Assembly: GCF_014695375.1 (NCBI RefSeq)
Contig: NZ_JACJOG010000046.1
Span: 1-64,000 of the forward strand
Length of the DNA stretch: 64,000 nucleotides
Source of the DNA: Coleofasciculus sp. FACHB-T130
GTDB lineage: Bacteria; Cyanobacteriota; Cyanobacteriia; Cyanobacteriales; FACHB-T130
Direction: 5' to 3'
In this document: piece by piece, positions 18,091 through 27,606 of the stretch
Layout: every line of letters starts with the position of its first letter
Numbering within the stretch: the stretch's first letter is position 1
Notes under the pieces: model-generated
Seen by the model: only the letters and a program-made list of their open reading frames with translations
Database searches by the model: none
Told to the model about the DNA's origin: nothing
Translations under genes and position numbers: made by a program

Positions 18091-18458
18091 GGATGTGCTG
18101 GGTGACTCTAAGCAGAACAATGACACCAATTGGACAATTTCAGAGAGCCGGGGGTCAGAAATCAACTTTGGTTTTTAACCCCTTGAAAGACGATTCAAAA
18201 CTCCTGAAACCCTTGAAAAATTCTAGGTTAGGTAGGACGTAAGCGTAGGCGCGTTCATGCCGTAAGACTTGCCAGTTCAAACAAGCATCAATCAGTTGGG
18301 TGAATCAACTGGGTGATGTGCGATCGCAAATTGCTTTGTTAAGGTCGGGCTGTTGTAGCTGTTATGACGGCAACATTTGCGTATACAACTGCCGTCTTAC
18401 TGGATTGTATCGGCGAGTCATAAAGTTTTTGTCCTACCTGAGCTATATACCTATCTAT

Positions 18459-19559
18459 ATGAAAAATCTCAAGCAATTGTCTTGGAAAAACGCGCTCGCT
18501 CTGGCTGTTATGGCAACAGTTGCCACAGGCGCGATCGCTAAACTCCCGTCAACAGCCCAACCCTCAACCCAACCCAGCTCAACAACACCGACAACCTCTA
18601 ACTCCAGAGACTTTGCGCCAATCTACAATTTAAGCGGGCATAACAGCGATGTTACTTTTCTAACCTTCAATACGAATAGTCAAGTCCTGGTCAGCCATAG
18701 CCCTGGTACGGCAATCAAGCTGTGGAACCTCAAAACAGGTAAGCTGCTGCGTACCCTGAATGAAAAAGTATATGCCGCCGGTGTCGTTGCAATTACTCCC
18801 GATACCCAAACCTTGGTGACTGTTGACCGTAAGGCACAGGATAATGACAAAACGATTAAGGTGTGGAATCTGAAAACGAATAAACTTCTTCGCACCTTGA
18901 ACGGTCATTCACAACCAGTCAATCACCTTGAAATCAGTGCCGATGGGCAAACTTTAGTCAGTGCCAGTAATGACAAGAAAGTGTTGGTGTGGAACCTGAA
19001 AACAGGCAAACGGCTACAGACTATCAATCCCCAATCAACCCCGATTCGGTCGATTGCCCTCAGCCCAAACAGTCAGATACTCGCGACTGGCGGTGGAGAA
19101 TATGTGGATCAAAATACCAGTACGGACACCAGCATTCAGCTATGGGATCTCAAGACAGGAAAACTGCTGGGTACTCTCGAAGGACAGACTAGCCCAATTA
19201 GTTCCATTGCGATCGCTCCCGATGGGCAGACGCTTGTCAGCGTTGCAGATTCCATCAAGATATGGAACTTGAGAACAAAGCAGCTTCTCCACACCTTACC
19301 CGGAGGTTCCGCTTCCATTTCAATTAGCCCTGATGGACAGAAGCTGGTTACGGCTGCTTGGGATCACTCAGTCAAGTTGTGGAATTTGCGGACTGGAACG
19401 CTACTTAAAACACTGTTTGAGCCTTCTATTAACGACCAAAATCTTGGTCGCATATACACAACCAGTATTTCCTTTAGCCCGGATGGCAAAACGATTGCCA
19501 TCGGTTCTGGGGGTGTTTTGTCCACTTTTGGAATCAGTGTTTTGCGGGGGTCTTTTTGA
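18459..19559 (+). CDS. Exported WD40-repeat protein
   Basis: A 366 aa protein starting at the ATG at 18459 (MKNLKQLSWKNALALAVMAT), which begins a signal peptide ending near AIA. At least six WD40 repeats follow, each with the form GH...ISADGQTLVSASNDKKVLVWNL or a variant, and repeated LKTGKLLRTL turns. The fold would be a beta-propeller outside the cytoplasm, used for protein interaction. The last repeat is cut short (SVLRGSF at the C-terminus). The longer open frame that starts at 18300 lacks coding character in its first 53 codons. Confidence 0.8.
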   Translation: MKNLKQLSWKNALALAVMATVATGAIAKLPSTAQPSTQPSSTTPTTSNSRDFAPIYNLSGHNSDVTFLTFNTNSQVLVSHSPGTAIKLWNLKTGKLLRTLNEKVYAAGVVAITPDTQTLVTVDRKAQDNDKTIKVWNLKTNKLLRTLNGHSQPVNHLEISADGQTLVSASNDKKVLVWNLKTGKRLQTINPQSTPIRSIALSPNSQILATGGGEYVDQNTSTDTSIQLWDLKTGKLLGTLEGQTSPISSIAIAPDGQTLVSVADSIKIWNLRTKQLLHTLPGGSASISISPDGQKLVTAAWDHSVKLWNLRTGTLLKTLFEPSINDQNLGRIYTTSISFSPDGKTIAIGSGGVLSTFGISVLRGSF

Positions 19560-19604
19560 AGTGCCGAGCGCTTTTTAATCAGTTACCGTCATCAAAGCAA
19601 TTCA

Positions 19605-21317
19605 TCAAAACGGTGTCTTTGTTTGTAAATGCAAAGGTTGTCCAGATTGCGGATGCACAAAGCGAAGTTCTCTAGCGTGCAGATGTAACCGACTGACAGT
19701 TGCACGACATCCATAAAGGCGATCGCCTAATATCGTTACCCCAAGCCCTTGCGAATCGGCTGCGTGAACCCGTAGCTGATGGGTGCGTCCGGTTAGGGGG
19801 ATAAACTCTATGCGAGTCCAATCGCCTTCCCTGGCGATAACTTGGAAGCGAGTCAAGCTAGGTTTACCGCGTTCATCGACTTTCTGATAAGGACGATTTT
19901 CTGGATCTCCCCATAAAGGGAGTGCGATCTCACCTTGCTCAATTGTCACAGAACCGGAAAGTAAGGCTTCGTAAACCTTGTAAACTTGCCGCTGCTGAAA
20001 CTGCTGACTCATCTGGCGATGGGTTTGGCGATCGCGTGCCAGCAAGAGAATACCAGATGTTTCTCGATCCAGACGATGCACAGATGCGATCGCCATGCCA
20101 TCCGGTAACAGATGACGCAAGCGACTGAGGACGCTATCAAAGGTGTGGTGATAACGACCAGGTACTGATAGGAACCCTGCGGGTTTGTTCACCGCAATCA
20201 GCCATTCATCTTCATAAACAATGGGAACCTCTCCCCAAAGCCCTCCCCTAATAGGGGAGGGGCTTTCCCCCTCCTGTGCCCCCCTCTTTTTAAAGGGGGG
20301 CACGGGGGGAGGCAAAGGGGGGGAGGCTTCCCATCCTGATAGTAAAAACCCCATCAGTGGCTGACAGCGTTCAGCACAGGCTCCATAAAATGCTCCCTGC
20401 ATTTTGTCACCATCGGCTGAGGATGACCCCCACCAAAACTCTGCCATTGCCAGCGGTTTCAGTCCATGCGTTGCCGCATAGTGCAGCAGCTTAGGGGCGC
20501 AACAGTCTCCGGTTCCAGTGGGCATCGAACCTCCTGGCATCAATTCCTGCAACGATAGAGACTCTCCTGCAAAATTCGTCAGGCTATACGCCGCGTGCAT
20601 CTGAGTCTGCAATTCGCGGGATAGTTCTTTGCGCTGTTGTTTAAGTTCGCGCATCCGTGCTTGGGTTGCTTCAATCAATTCCTTGAGTGGCTGCAACACT
20701 TCATTCTGCTGGCGTTTGAGCATTCGTCGCTCAATTCCATGCTGACGACTTTCTTCGTCAAGTTCTTCGAGGGCAATCGTTAGCGCCTCTCCAGTCAGCG
20801 TTTCGCAGAGTAGCTGACGTTTTCGGTGTCGTTGCTGCTTGCATTCTTGATGGCGATCGCTCATTTCTTGCAACTGCTGTGCAAACTTGCGAGACAGGGT
20901 TTCGTACTGCTGCCATTCTGGAAGTTGCTTTAGGGTAATCAATTCCTGCTTAATCGCCTCCAGTTGGGCTAAAGTGCAAGCTTCTTCTAGGGCAACTTCA
21001 TCTCGTCCCGGAATTGGCGGCACCCAGCCCTCACTTGTACGATTACCATTGAGAAGACCGGAGAAAGCTTTAAGTATCTGTTGTTCGCCATTCGGCAGTT
21101 CAACCAGCAGGATGCCATACATCTTGCCTTCATCAGAATAAGGATCGTTGTTGGCAAGGTGTTCCATTAAACTTCTAGCGATCGCTTCTGCTTCCGGAGT
21201 GCGGGGTAGTCTCAGTAGTTCACCACTTTGAGGACAGCGCCCTTCATACCAATAGTTTTGAATACCTTTGGCAACCTCTGTAGATAGTCTCTCGCGGGTA
21301 TCTATTTTCTCATGCAC
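19605..21317 (-). CDS. RluA-family pseudouridine synthase with long N-terminal extension
   Basis: A 570 aa protein. The C-terminal third is an RluA-type pseudouridine synthase: IVYEDEWLIAVNKPAGFLSV, then ASVHRLDRETSGILLLARDR with the catalytic Asp in HRLDRETSG, and LTGRTHQLRVH. The N-terminal 300 residues form a coiled-coil-rich extension found in a group of cyanobacterial and proteobacterial homologues. Between them a Pro/Gly-rich stretch (PPLPPPVPPFKKRGAQEG and onward) is encoded by an inverted-repeat element inserted in frame at about 20225-20325. The target is rRNA or tRNA uridine. Confidence 0.85.
   Translation of the reverse strand: MHEKIDTRERLSTEVAKGIQNYWYEGRCPQSGELLRLPRTPEAEAIARSLMEHLANNDPYSDEGKMYGILLVELPNGEQQILKAFSGLLNGNRTSEGWVPPIPGRDEVALEEACTLAQLEAIKQELITLKQLPEWQQYETLSRKFAQQLQEMSDRHQECKQQRHRKRQLLCETLTGEALTIALEELDEESRQHGIERRMLKRQQNEVLQPLKELIEATQARMRELKQQRKELSRELQTQMHAAYSLTNFAGESLSLQELMPGGSMPTGTGDCCAPKLLHYAATHGLKPLAMAEFWWGSSSADGDKMQGAFYGACAERCQPLMGFLLSGWEASPPLPPPVPPFKKRGAQEGESPSPIRGGLWGEVPIVYEDEWLIAVNKPAGFLSVPGRYHHTFDSVLSRLRHLLPDGMAIASVHRLDRETSGILLLARDRQTHRQMSQQFQQRQVYKVYEALLSGSVTIEQGEIALPLWGDPENRPYQKVDERGKPSLTRFQVIAREGDWTRIEFIPLTGRTHQLRVHAADSQGLGVTILGDRLYGCRATVSRLHLHARELRFVHPQSGQPLHLQTKTPF
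20225..20325. repeat. Palindromic repeat element inside the pseudouridine synthase gene
   Basis: Two inverted repeats lie side by side: CCCTCCCCTAATAGGGGAGGG and, after a short spacer, a CCCCCCTCTTTTTAAAGGGGGG-like stem. Such purine/pyrimidine-rich hairpins are dispersed repeats in filamentous cyanobacteria. Here the element is read through in frame as a Pro-rich linker. Confidence 0.7.
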
Positions 21318-21459
21318 CGATGATTACTCCAGCAACGCCGACAACAAAAAGACCCACAATAAGAATCTGCCATGCGGTTGGGAGCTTTTGCAGTTTAATG
21401 GCTTTGTTACAAATTAAAAAGTTGCACATTGCCTCTAGTCATCTATTTAAAAGCAGTTC

Positions 21460-22167
21460 CTAAATAACCGCTGCAACCTTGGCAGTATCACTTATTAAGT
21501 GTCCATCTTCCATGTGAACAATGCGATCGGCAATATCCAAAATGCGGTTGTCATGAGTCACCAGTAGAATGGTGCAACCTTGTTCTTTTGCTAGTGTTTG
21601 CATCAGGCTAACGACTTCACGACCGGATTTGCTATCGAGAGCAGCAGTCGGTTCGTCAGCAAGAATTAGTTTGGGATGGCTTACCAAGGCGCGGGCGATC
21701 GCTACCCGTTGCTTTTGTCCACCCGACAGATCGGCAGGATAGTAGTTGATCCGATTTCCCAATCCTACCTGTTCTAGCATTTCGGCTGAGCGCTGGCGCA
21801 TCTGGTGTGGAGAAATATCCCTGTGCAACTCTAAGCCCATCTTGACGTTCTGGAGTGCCGTTAAGCTACCGTGCAAGTTGTGCGCCTGAAAGATATAACC
21901 ATTGTGCCGTCGCGCTTGTACCAGTGCTGTCGGATTTGCACCACAGAGTTCTTGTCCTAACACCTTGAGACTACCCGATTGGGCAGATCGCAGTCCACCA
22001 ACTAAAGTAAGCAGTGTGGTTTTGCCGGAACCAGAAGGGCCGGTCATGATGATAATCTCGCCAGCATTGATTTCTAAACTGATGTCAAATAAAACTTGTT
22101 TGCGTAGTTGACCTTGACCAAAGTAGTGATCGAGGTTGTGAATAGAGATGACAGGTTGAAGAGACAT
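21460..22167 (-). CDS. devA: DevA-like ABC transporter ATPase
   Basis: A 235 aa MacB/DevA-type ATPase. Walker A is GPSGSGKTTLLTLVGGL, the signature is DLSGGQKQRVAIARAL, Walker B is LILADEPTAALDSKSG, and the H-loop is VTHDNRI. It is the last gene of a devB-devC-devA cluster with 12 bp to devC. In Anabaena DevBCA, together with TolC, exports glycolipids of the heterocyst envelope; related clusters in cyanobacteria export other compounds under stress. The TetR gene and operators upstream suggest induction by a ligand rather than by HetR. Confidence 0.85.
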   Translation of the reverse strand: MSLQPVISIHNLDHYFGQGQLRKQVLFDISLEINAGEIIIMTGPSGSGKTTLLTLVGGLRSAQSGSLKVLGQELCGANPTALVQARRHNGYIFQAHNLHGSLTALQNVKMGLELHRDISPHQMRQRSAEMLEQVGLGNRINYYPADLSGGQKQRVAIARALVSHPKLILADEPTAALDSKSGREVVSLMQTLAKEQGCTILLVTHDNRILDIADRIVHMEDGHLISDTAKVAAVI

Positions 22168-22179
22168 AATAATATAAAC

Positions 22180-23352
22180 CTAAAACATATCAGCCGGGTC
22201 AGCGGATTGCAATTTGCGGGTAGCGATCGCTCCAGAAAGGGTACACATCACCATCGTTAACATCAACACGAAAATTCCTCGCGCCACAGTCATGTACAGA
22301 GGCAAATTCGTCGCATTACGAGTCAGGCGATACAATCCTGCGGAAATGGCAATACTAGGGATAAAGCCGATGATTGCCAAGATAACGGCTTCTTCAAACA
22401 CCACCATGAGTAGGTAGCGATTGCGATAGCCCATTGCCTTGAAAGTGGCGTATTCTCCCATGTGTGCATTCACATCTGTTGAGAGAACTTGGTAGACGAT
22501 GATGACGCCAACAATGAAGCCCATTGTCACGCCCAAGTTAAAAATAAATCCAATCGGTGTATTCTTTGCCCAGTAGCTTCTTTCAAACTCGATAAATTCC
22601 TGCCGAGTCAAAACCTGAACATCATTCGGCAAGTGTGCTTTCAAAGCTTGTACCGTTTGCACTGGATCGGTTCCGGGTTGCAGTTGCAGTAAGCCGACGC
22701 TGACGCTGCTTGCCTGTCTGCGGGGAAACAGCCGCAGAAAGTTTTGGTCGCTAGTAACCAGGTGTCCGTCTGCACCAAAGGAAGACCCGATGCGAATTTT
22801 GCCAGCAACGGTAACACTATGGCGCTCAATTTCTGTCTTCAGTGGCTGGTTTTGTTCGAGTTGCGCGATCGCTGCTTTGTAGTCTCCACGGCTACCGCTG
22901 TCAAACAAAACTGTGTTAGGCAGCTTAATCAGGTTTAATTGTTGGTTAATGTCTGGTTGCTCAAAGACTGAGCTGTTAGGGTCAAATCCCAACATCAGCA
23001 TACTGGTTTCGCGCTGGGTGGTCGGATGCTTCCAGTTCACCATGTTGGCGTAGAGTGCTTCCGCAGACTGAACGCCTGGAATATCCATCGACTGGTACAA
23101 ACGCCGTCGCGGGAAGGACGACATATTTGATAGATTGCGAGCTTGAGGGCTGAGCAGAACGACATCGGCGCGAACGCTATTGTGGACTAAAACGGCACTG
23201 TTGAATAGCGCACTCTGAAACCCCAACTGCATCAACATCAAGACATCTGCAAACACAACACCGGCACACGCTACGACCAGTTTTCCTTTTTGATGACTCA
23301 GTTGCAGCCATCCTAACGGTGTCCGGCGTTGGAGTTGTTGGAAGCCAATCAT
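22180..23352 (-). CDS. devC: DevC-like ABC transporter permease
   Basis: A 390 aa permease with an N-terminal membrane helix (KLVVACAGVVFADVLMLMQL), a large periplasmic loop of about 200 residues, and three C-terminal helices in an FtsX-like domain. This is the DevC/MacB-like topology. Its ATG overlaps the devB stop by 4 bp, so translation is coupled. It would form a dimer with two DevA subunits and dock the DevB adaptor. Confidence 0.85.
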   Translation of the reverse strand: MIGFQQLQRRTPLGWLQLSHQKGKLVVACAGVVFADVLMLMQLGFQSALFNSAVLVHNSVRADVVLLSPQARNLSNMSSFPRRRLYQSMDIPGVQSAEALYANMVNWKHPTTQRETSMLMLGFDPNSSVFEQPDINQQLNLIKLPNTVLFDSGSRGDYKAAIAQLEQNQPLKTEIERHSVTVAGKIRIGSSFGADGHLVTSDQNFLRLFPRRQASSVSVGLLQLQPGTDPVQTVQALKAHLPNDVQVLTRQEFIEFERSYWAKNTPIGFIFNLGVTMGFIVGVIIVYQVLSTDVNAHMGEYATFKAMGYRNRYLLMVVFEEAVILAIIGFIPSIAISAGLYRLTRNATNLPLYMTVARGIFVLMLTMVMCTLSGAIATRKLQSADPADMF

Positions 23353-24545
23353 AATTCAATGACCACCTTAACTTGCTGATTGGTTAGTCGGGCAGCCTTG
23401 CTACTTGAGCCTGCATCCAGACGGATTTTTACTTCTACAATGCGCCCATCAATATTGGCGGACGGATCGCTATTTACAATGTCTTGGCGCAGCACTTTGT
23501 AGCCAACCTGTTCGACAGTACCGATGAGTTCGCTGTCAATCGAGTCACTGCTCACCTGCGCCGTTTGTCCTGGACGGATTTTCTTGATGTCACTCTGATA
23601 AACCTCTGCAATCGCAAACATCTGCTGCGTTCGCCCAATTTCGGCAATCCCGTCATTGCTAATTAGTTCGCCAGGACGGGTGTAGATTTTGAGGATTTGA
23701 CCATCTTGAGGTGATCGCACGGATGCCTGCTCTAAGTTTGCTTTGGCTTGCTCAACGGCTGCTAAGGCTTGTCTGACATCGGCTTGGGCTACCTGCACAT
23801 CTACTGGACGCACCTCTGCAATTCGATCCAGGGTGGCGCGGGCTTCATTCAGTTGCTGTTGGCGAGAATTCCGAGTGCGATCGCGGGCAGCTTGCGCTTC
23901 TTGGAGTTGCTTTTGGGCAGTTGTCAGTGTCAGTCGCTTACTATCGCGCTGGGATGCCGAAACCGCTCCGTTCTGGTAAAGCAATGCGTAGCGCTGATAC
24001 TCCACCTGTGCATTTTGCACTTCCGCTTCCAGACGGGCAATGGTAGCGGCTTGCGCGTTCAAGTCGCCGACACGTTCAGCTTCTAGTTGGGCAATCTGGG
24101 AGCGTTGCGCCTGGATTTCGCCCGTCTTGGCTCCCGCACGCACCTGCTCCAGTTTGGCTTGGGCAACTCGCACCTGTTCTTGTGCCTGCATTACAGATGC
24201 CTGGAGGCGATCGCGACTGTTGAGTATCGCAATTGCTTGTCCTTTGCGAACGCGATCGCCTTCCTTGACTAACAGTTGATCTACTCGATTCCCCTCAGCA
24301 GATGTTGGTGCAGAAAGCGCGATCGCTTCCCCTTCTGGCTCTAGCCGTCCCAACGCCGTCACGGTTTTGATTTGGGGCGTACTGATCGCTGTGGATGGGG
24401 TCGTACTGGATTGCTGGATACGCCCCGCCCAAACGGTATATGCCATCACTCCACCTGTTGCCAAGGTTGCAGCGATCGCCAGCAGAGTCAGTGGTCGAGA
24501 AAGACGTTTAGAGGATGGATTACCTGCTGCCACTTCTTGCATCAT
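23349..24545 (-). CDS. devB: DevB-like periplasmic adaptor (HlyD family)
   Basis: A 398 aa membrane fusion protein. One N-terminal helix (LLAIAATLATGGVMAYTVW) is followed by a lipoyl half-domain (VTALGRLEPEGEAIALSAP), a long coiled-coil hairpin (residues about 110-270) and a barrel-sandwich return (VRSPQDGQILKIYTRPGE). This is the standard DevB arrangement. It is the first gene of the operon; two operators lie just upstream. Confidence 0.85.
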   Translation of the reverse strand: MMQEVAAGNPSSKRLSRPLTLLAIAATLATGGVMAYTVWAGRIQQSSTTPSTAISTPQIKTVTALGRLEPEGEAIALSAPTSAEGNRVDQLLVKEGDRVRKGQAIAILNSRDRLQASVMQAQEQVRVAQAKLEQVRAGAKTGEIQAQRSQIAQLEAERVGDLNAQAATIARLEAEVQNAQVEYQRYALLYQNGAVSASQRDSKRLTLTTAQKQLQEAQAARDRTRNSRQQQLNEARATLDRIAEVRPVDVQVAQADVRQALAAVEQAKANLEQASVRSPQDGQILKIYTRPGELISNDGIAEIGRTQQMFAIAEVYQSDIKKIRPGQTAQVSSDSIDSELIGTVEQVGYKVLRQDIVNSDPSANIDGRIVEVKIRLDAGSSSKAARLTNQQVKVVIEL

Positions 24546-24576
24546 CTGTCAGATTCCCCAGTTCTAGGAAGGCACT

Positions 24577-24595
24577 AAACTAAACGGTTTAGTTT
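24577..24595. promoter_or_regulatory. TetR operator 1 of devBCA
   Basis: AAACTAAACGGTTTAGTTT is a perfect 19-bp inverted repeat centred on G24586. It lies 32 bp upstream of the devB start and is repeated 29 bp further on. It is most likely bound by the divergent TetR protein. Confidence 0.8.
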
Positions 24596-24607
24596 TCATG
24601 CAACTAA

Positions 24608-24622
24608 ACTAAACGGTTTAGT
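24608..24622. promoter_or_regulatory. TetR operator 2 of devBCA
   Basis: ACTAAACGGTTTAGT is a 15-bp palindrome with the same core as operator 1. The centres are 29 bp apart, close to three helical turns, which suits two dimers on the same face. It lies between devB and the tetR gene and could control both promoters. Confidence 0.8.
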
Positions 24623-24711
24623 ACAATAACGTCAAGGGAGTCCTGAAAATTCTCTAGAACTCCTCAAAGCGAATACCCCTAGAATGACTGTGACAATCAG
24701 ATCAGGAATGA

Positions 24712-25329
24712 ATGAGACGGACGAAGATGACGGAACCGAAGCAGGATGGGTTAGCAGAGAAAGCCGAACAGATATTGACAGGCGCAATGCAAGAGTTTCT
24801 GGTGCATGGCTATGCCGCGACTAGCATGGATCGGGTGGCGAAGACGGCTGGCGTATCCAAACCAACGGTTTACACCTACTTTCAAGATAAAGAAGGACTG
24901 TTCACTGCCCTCGTCCAACGGTTTGCTCAAAGAAAGTTTTCCATCATCCAACGTTTTCTGCCGTCGGAAGGAGATGCTTTCGTGGTGCTGCGGCAGCTAT
25001 TAACGAAGGCACTGAATGAGATCATTTGCGATGGTGAAGAAATTGCCCTGTTGCGGCTAATTATTGGCGAGTCTGGACGCTTTCCCGAACTGGCGCAAAT
25101 CTTTGTTCGCACGTTGGTAAAACCGGGCGTTGAAACATTGAGCCAGTATCTGGCATCGAGTCCAAACTTAAAGATTGCCGATCCCGAAGCAACCGCACGT
25201 ATTTTTTTAGGTGCATTAGTTCATTTCATGATGGTACAGAAAATGCTTCACGGTCAGGATATTCTGCCGATGGAGAGCGATCGCCTGATCGATAGCTTAA
25301 TGAATCTTCTCAAGGAATCCGAAGCTTGA
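24712..25329 (+). CDS. TetR family regulator of devBCA
   Basis: A 205 aa TetR-family repressor, divergent from devBCA. The helix-turn-helix is YAATSMDRVAKTAGVSKPTV, residues about 36-55, followed by YTYFQDKEGLF. The C-terminal domain fits the TetR_C_11/AefR-like type. Two palindromes in the 166-bp intergenic region are its probable sites. The start could also be the ATG 9 bp downstream. Confidence 0.85.
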   Translation: MRRTKMTEPKQDGLAEKAEQILTGAMQEFLVHGYAATSMDRVAKTAGVSKPTVYTYFQDKEGLFTALVQRFAQRKFSIIQRFLPSEGDAFVVLRQLLTKALNEIICDGEEIALLRLIIGESGRFPELAQIFVRTLVKPGVETLSQYLASSPNLKIADPEATARIFLGALVHFMMVQKMLHGQDILPMESDRLIDSLMNLLKESEA

Positions 25330-25562
25330 GCGGAGTTGATATTAGCAACGGTTTGCACATCCTTGTCACCCCGAACAGTTGATGACAGTTCGGGGACTAC
25401 CGATTGAGTTGTGGGCAAATATCTAGATATGCGATCGCCACAAATTTACCAACTGGAAAACCGCTTCCAGGCGTTGCAATCCGCATTAGCGATCGTTCAA
25501 CCCGAAATTACTTTCACTACCACAACGATCGACCCTTGAATGGCATTCCTCTGATTCCATTT

Positions 25563-25970
25563 TCAACCTTGATTTATTGCACTAGGTTCCATGTAGACAA
25601 GTTCCCAAATGTGGCTATCTAAATCTTGAAACCCATGTGCGTACATAAAACCGTGGTCTTGTGGTTCATTGTAAGTTGATCCACCAGCGGCGACTGCCTT
25701 GCGAACCATTTCATCGACTTTTTCTCGGCTGTCAGAAGATAAGCAAACCAGGACTTCTGTGCTTTTGGTTGCATCACAAATTTCTTTCGGAGTAAACGTC
25801 TTAAATTTGTCGTGAGTTAATAGCATCACGAAGATGTCATCGCTGACAATCATGCAAGTCGCCGTTTCATCAGTAAATTGAGCGTTAAAACTGAAGCCAA
25901 GTTTCGTAAAAAACTCAACAGACTGATTCAGGTCTTTTACAGGCAGATTCACGAAAATTTTAGTAGCCAT
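25563..25970 (-). CDS. VOC-family (glyoxalase/bleomycin-resistance-like) protein
   Basis: A 135 aa protein made of two beta-alpha-beta-beta-beta units: ATKIFVNLPVKDLNQSVEFF and HGFQDLDSHIWELVYMEP at the end. The Glu in WELVYM is the usual metal-binding residue of the family. AGGAG lies 6 nt before the ATG at 25970. Members act as lyases, dioxygenases or drug-binding proteins; this subgroup (MATKIFVNLPVKDL type) is not assigned. An IS630 element begins 31 bp upstream. Confidence 0.8.
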   Translation of the reverse strand: MATKIFVNLPVKDLNQSVEFFTKLGFSFNAQFTDETATCMIVSDDIFVMLLTHDKFKTFTPKEICDATKSTEVLVCLSSDSREKVDEMVRKAVAAGGSTYNEPQDHGFMYAHGFQDLDSHIWELVYMEPSAINQG

Positions 25971-26001
25971 ATTTTCTCCTTTTGAGAGTTCATTGCATAT
26001 A

Positions 26002-27016
26002 CAGCAGATTGCAGGTATATAGAGTACATTGAGGTCAGTGCATGAACAGGTAGAATGAAACCTTACTCCATCGACTTTCGAGAAAAAGTAGTCAAAGCAT
26101 ACGAACAAGAAAACACATCGATTAGGAAATTAGCAACCAGATTTGATGTGAGCAAAGCCTTTGTACAGAGACTGCTCAAACAAAAGAAAATCAAAGGTCA
26201 CGTAAAACCAGAAAAGCAGGGTGGAAGCCTGAAAAGTGAATTATACGGATACTCAACTCAACTTGCTCAAATGGTGAAGGAACATCCAGACGCAACACTA
26301 TCAGAATATTGTGAATACTGGGGAGACACTCACAACCATTGGGTCAGCACCAGCACGATGTGCCGTGCCTTGAAAAAGCAGCAACTGACGCTAAAAAAAA
26401 GACGCTACGCAGCAGTCAATGTGCCACAGACCGAGTACAAAAGCTCAGAGGTGAATATTGGGAGCAAGTTAAGGATGTAGACCCAGAGAACCTCGTGTTT
26501 CCGGACGAAATGGGCGTTTTATTGGGTTTGACAAGAACTCATGCTCGTTCCTCTCATGGAAGTAGAGTATACGATTTAAAACCGTTTTATCGAGGTGCAA
26601 AGATTACGGTTATCGGAGCAATCAGCTCTCAAAAAGTTGTAGCTTTAATGACTCTCAATGGCTCGATGGATGGAGCGGCTTTTGAAGTCTTTATTACAAA
26701 GTGCTTGGTGCCTCAATTGTGGTCGGGTGCTGTGGTTGTCATGGATAACCTTCCTGCCCACAAGCTAGCGGCGATTGCTCCTCTGATTCAAGCTGTTGGT
26801 GCAAACGTTCTTAATTGATCACCCTACTCTCCAGATTTCAACCCGATTGAGCTTTGGTGGTCACACCTTAAGTCTTTTTTACGACAGTTCTCTCCAACCA
26901 CAACAAAAATGGTTGATACTTTGCTTGCTACTGCACTTGATTTAGTCAATCCAAAACACCTACGCAACTGGTTCACAAACTGCTGCTACTGTACTTCATG
27001 AACTTGCAATCTGCTG
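26002..27016 (+). mobile_element. IS630-family insertion sequence
   Basis: The terminal inverted repeats CAGCAGATTGCAGG and its near match at the right end (TTGCAATCTGCTG read on +) bound an element of about 1015 bp. A TA dinucleotide flanks each end (26000-26001 and 27017-27018), the target duplication expected for IS630/Tc1. It carries a transposase in two frames that also has an internal stop. Confidence 0.85.
26055..27001 (+). pseudogene. IS630 transposase, two frames, nonsense-mutated
   Basis: The first frame (26055-26480) encodes the helix-turn-helix domain (KPYSIDFREKVVKAYEQEN). A run of eight A then G at 26393-26401 is a normal site for -1 programmed frameshifting in IS630. The second frame then continues with the DDE domain: VFPDEMG, VVMDNLPAHK, and YSPDFNPIELWW. 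A TGA at 26816-26818 lies between the second Asp and the final Glu, so even the frameshifted protein is cut short. Without read-through the element is inactive. Confidence 0.8.
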
Positions 27017-27108
27017 TATGGAAGTATCGGCAAGACGATACTAATGTTCCGCTTGAGCCGTTTCACAAAAGACCACCAGTTGACTGTCTCATGGGTGGTA
27101 AAGGAGAC

Positions 27109-27606
27109 TCAAGCCGTCGCCAAGAACTCATCAAGGCAGTCAAAGCTGGAGTTCCACCCGCCAATAACCCCCATCTCCTCATGCTTCCGGCGGTCTTCAG
27201 CAGACTCATGCACAATGCGGAGTGTGAGCTTGGTCTTGCCGTCCAAATCCTCGAAAAGCACCGTCATCACCATTCCTTTTGGCAGATCTGCGTTCACGAC
27301 CTTTTCAAAGCCTTCATCAAATTCATCAGTGGTAACAATCCGTTCAAGAGGCACGATTTCGCGGAAGACACCTTTGCCTGGGTACTCTGTGCCGTCTGGG
27401 CCAATCATGACGTAGCGAGATTTACCGCCTGGACGCAGATCCAGCTCAGTCACCTTGGTTGTGAAGCCTTTCGGCCCCCACCACTGCGCTACGTGTTCCG
27501 GGTCAGTCCACGCCTTGAACACCAGTTCGCGGGGTGCGTTGAAGACGCGGGTAATGACGATCTCGCGATCGCTTTGAGCATCAATGGAATCATTTTTATT
27601 GCCCAT
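27109..27606 (-). CDS. AHSA1/SRPBCC domain protein
   Basis: A 165 aa START-like protein: ITRVFNAPRELVFKAWTDPE, VAQWWGPKGFTT, and MVMTVLFEDLDGKTKLTLR. The fold has a hydrophobic cavity; substrates are unknown. It overlaps the preceding ArsR gene by 11 bp, a very common pairing in which the ArsR protein regulates the AHSA1 gene. The ATG at 27606 with CAGGAGAAACA upstream is chosen over the longer frame. Confidence 0.82.
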   Translation of the reverse strand: MGNKNDSIDAQSDREIVITRVFNAPRELVFKAWTDPEHVAQWWGPKGFTTKVTELDLRPGGKSRYVMIGPDGTEYPGKGVFREIVPLERIVTTDEFDEGFEKVVNADLPKGMVMTVLFEDLDGKTKLTLRIVHESAEDRRKHEEMGVIGGWNSSFDCLDEFLATA

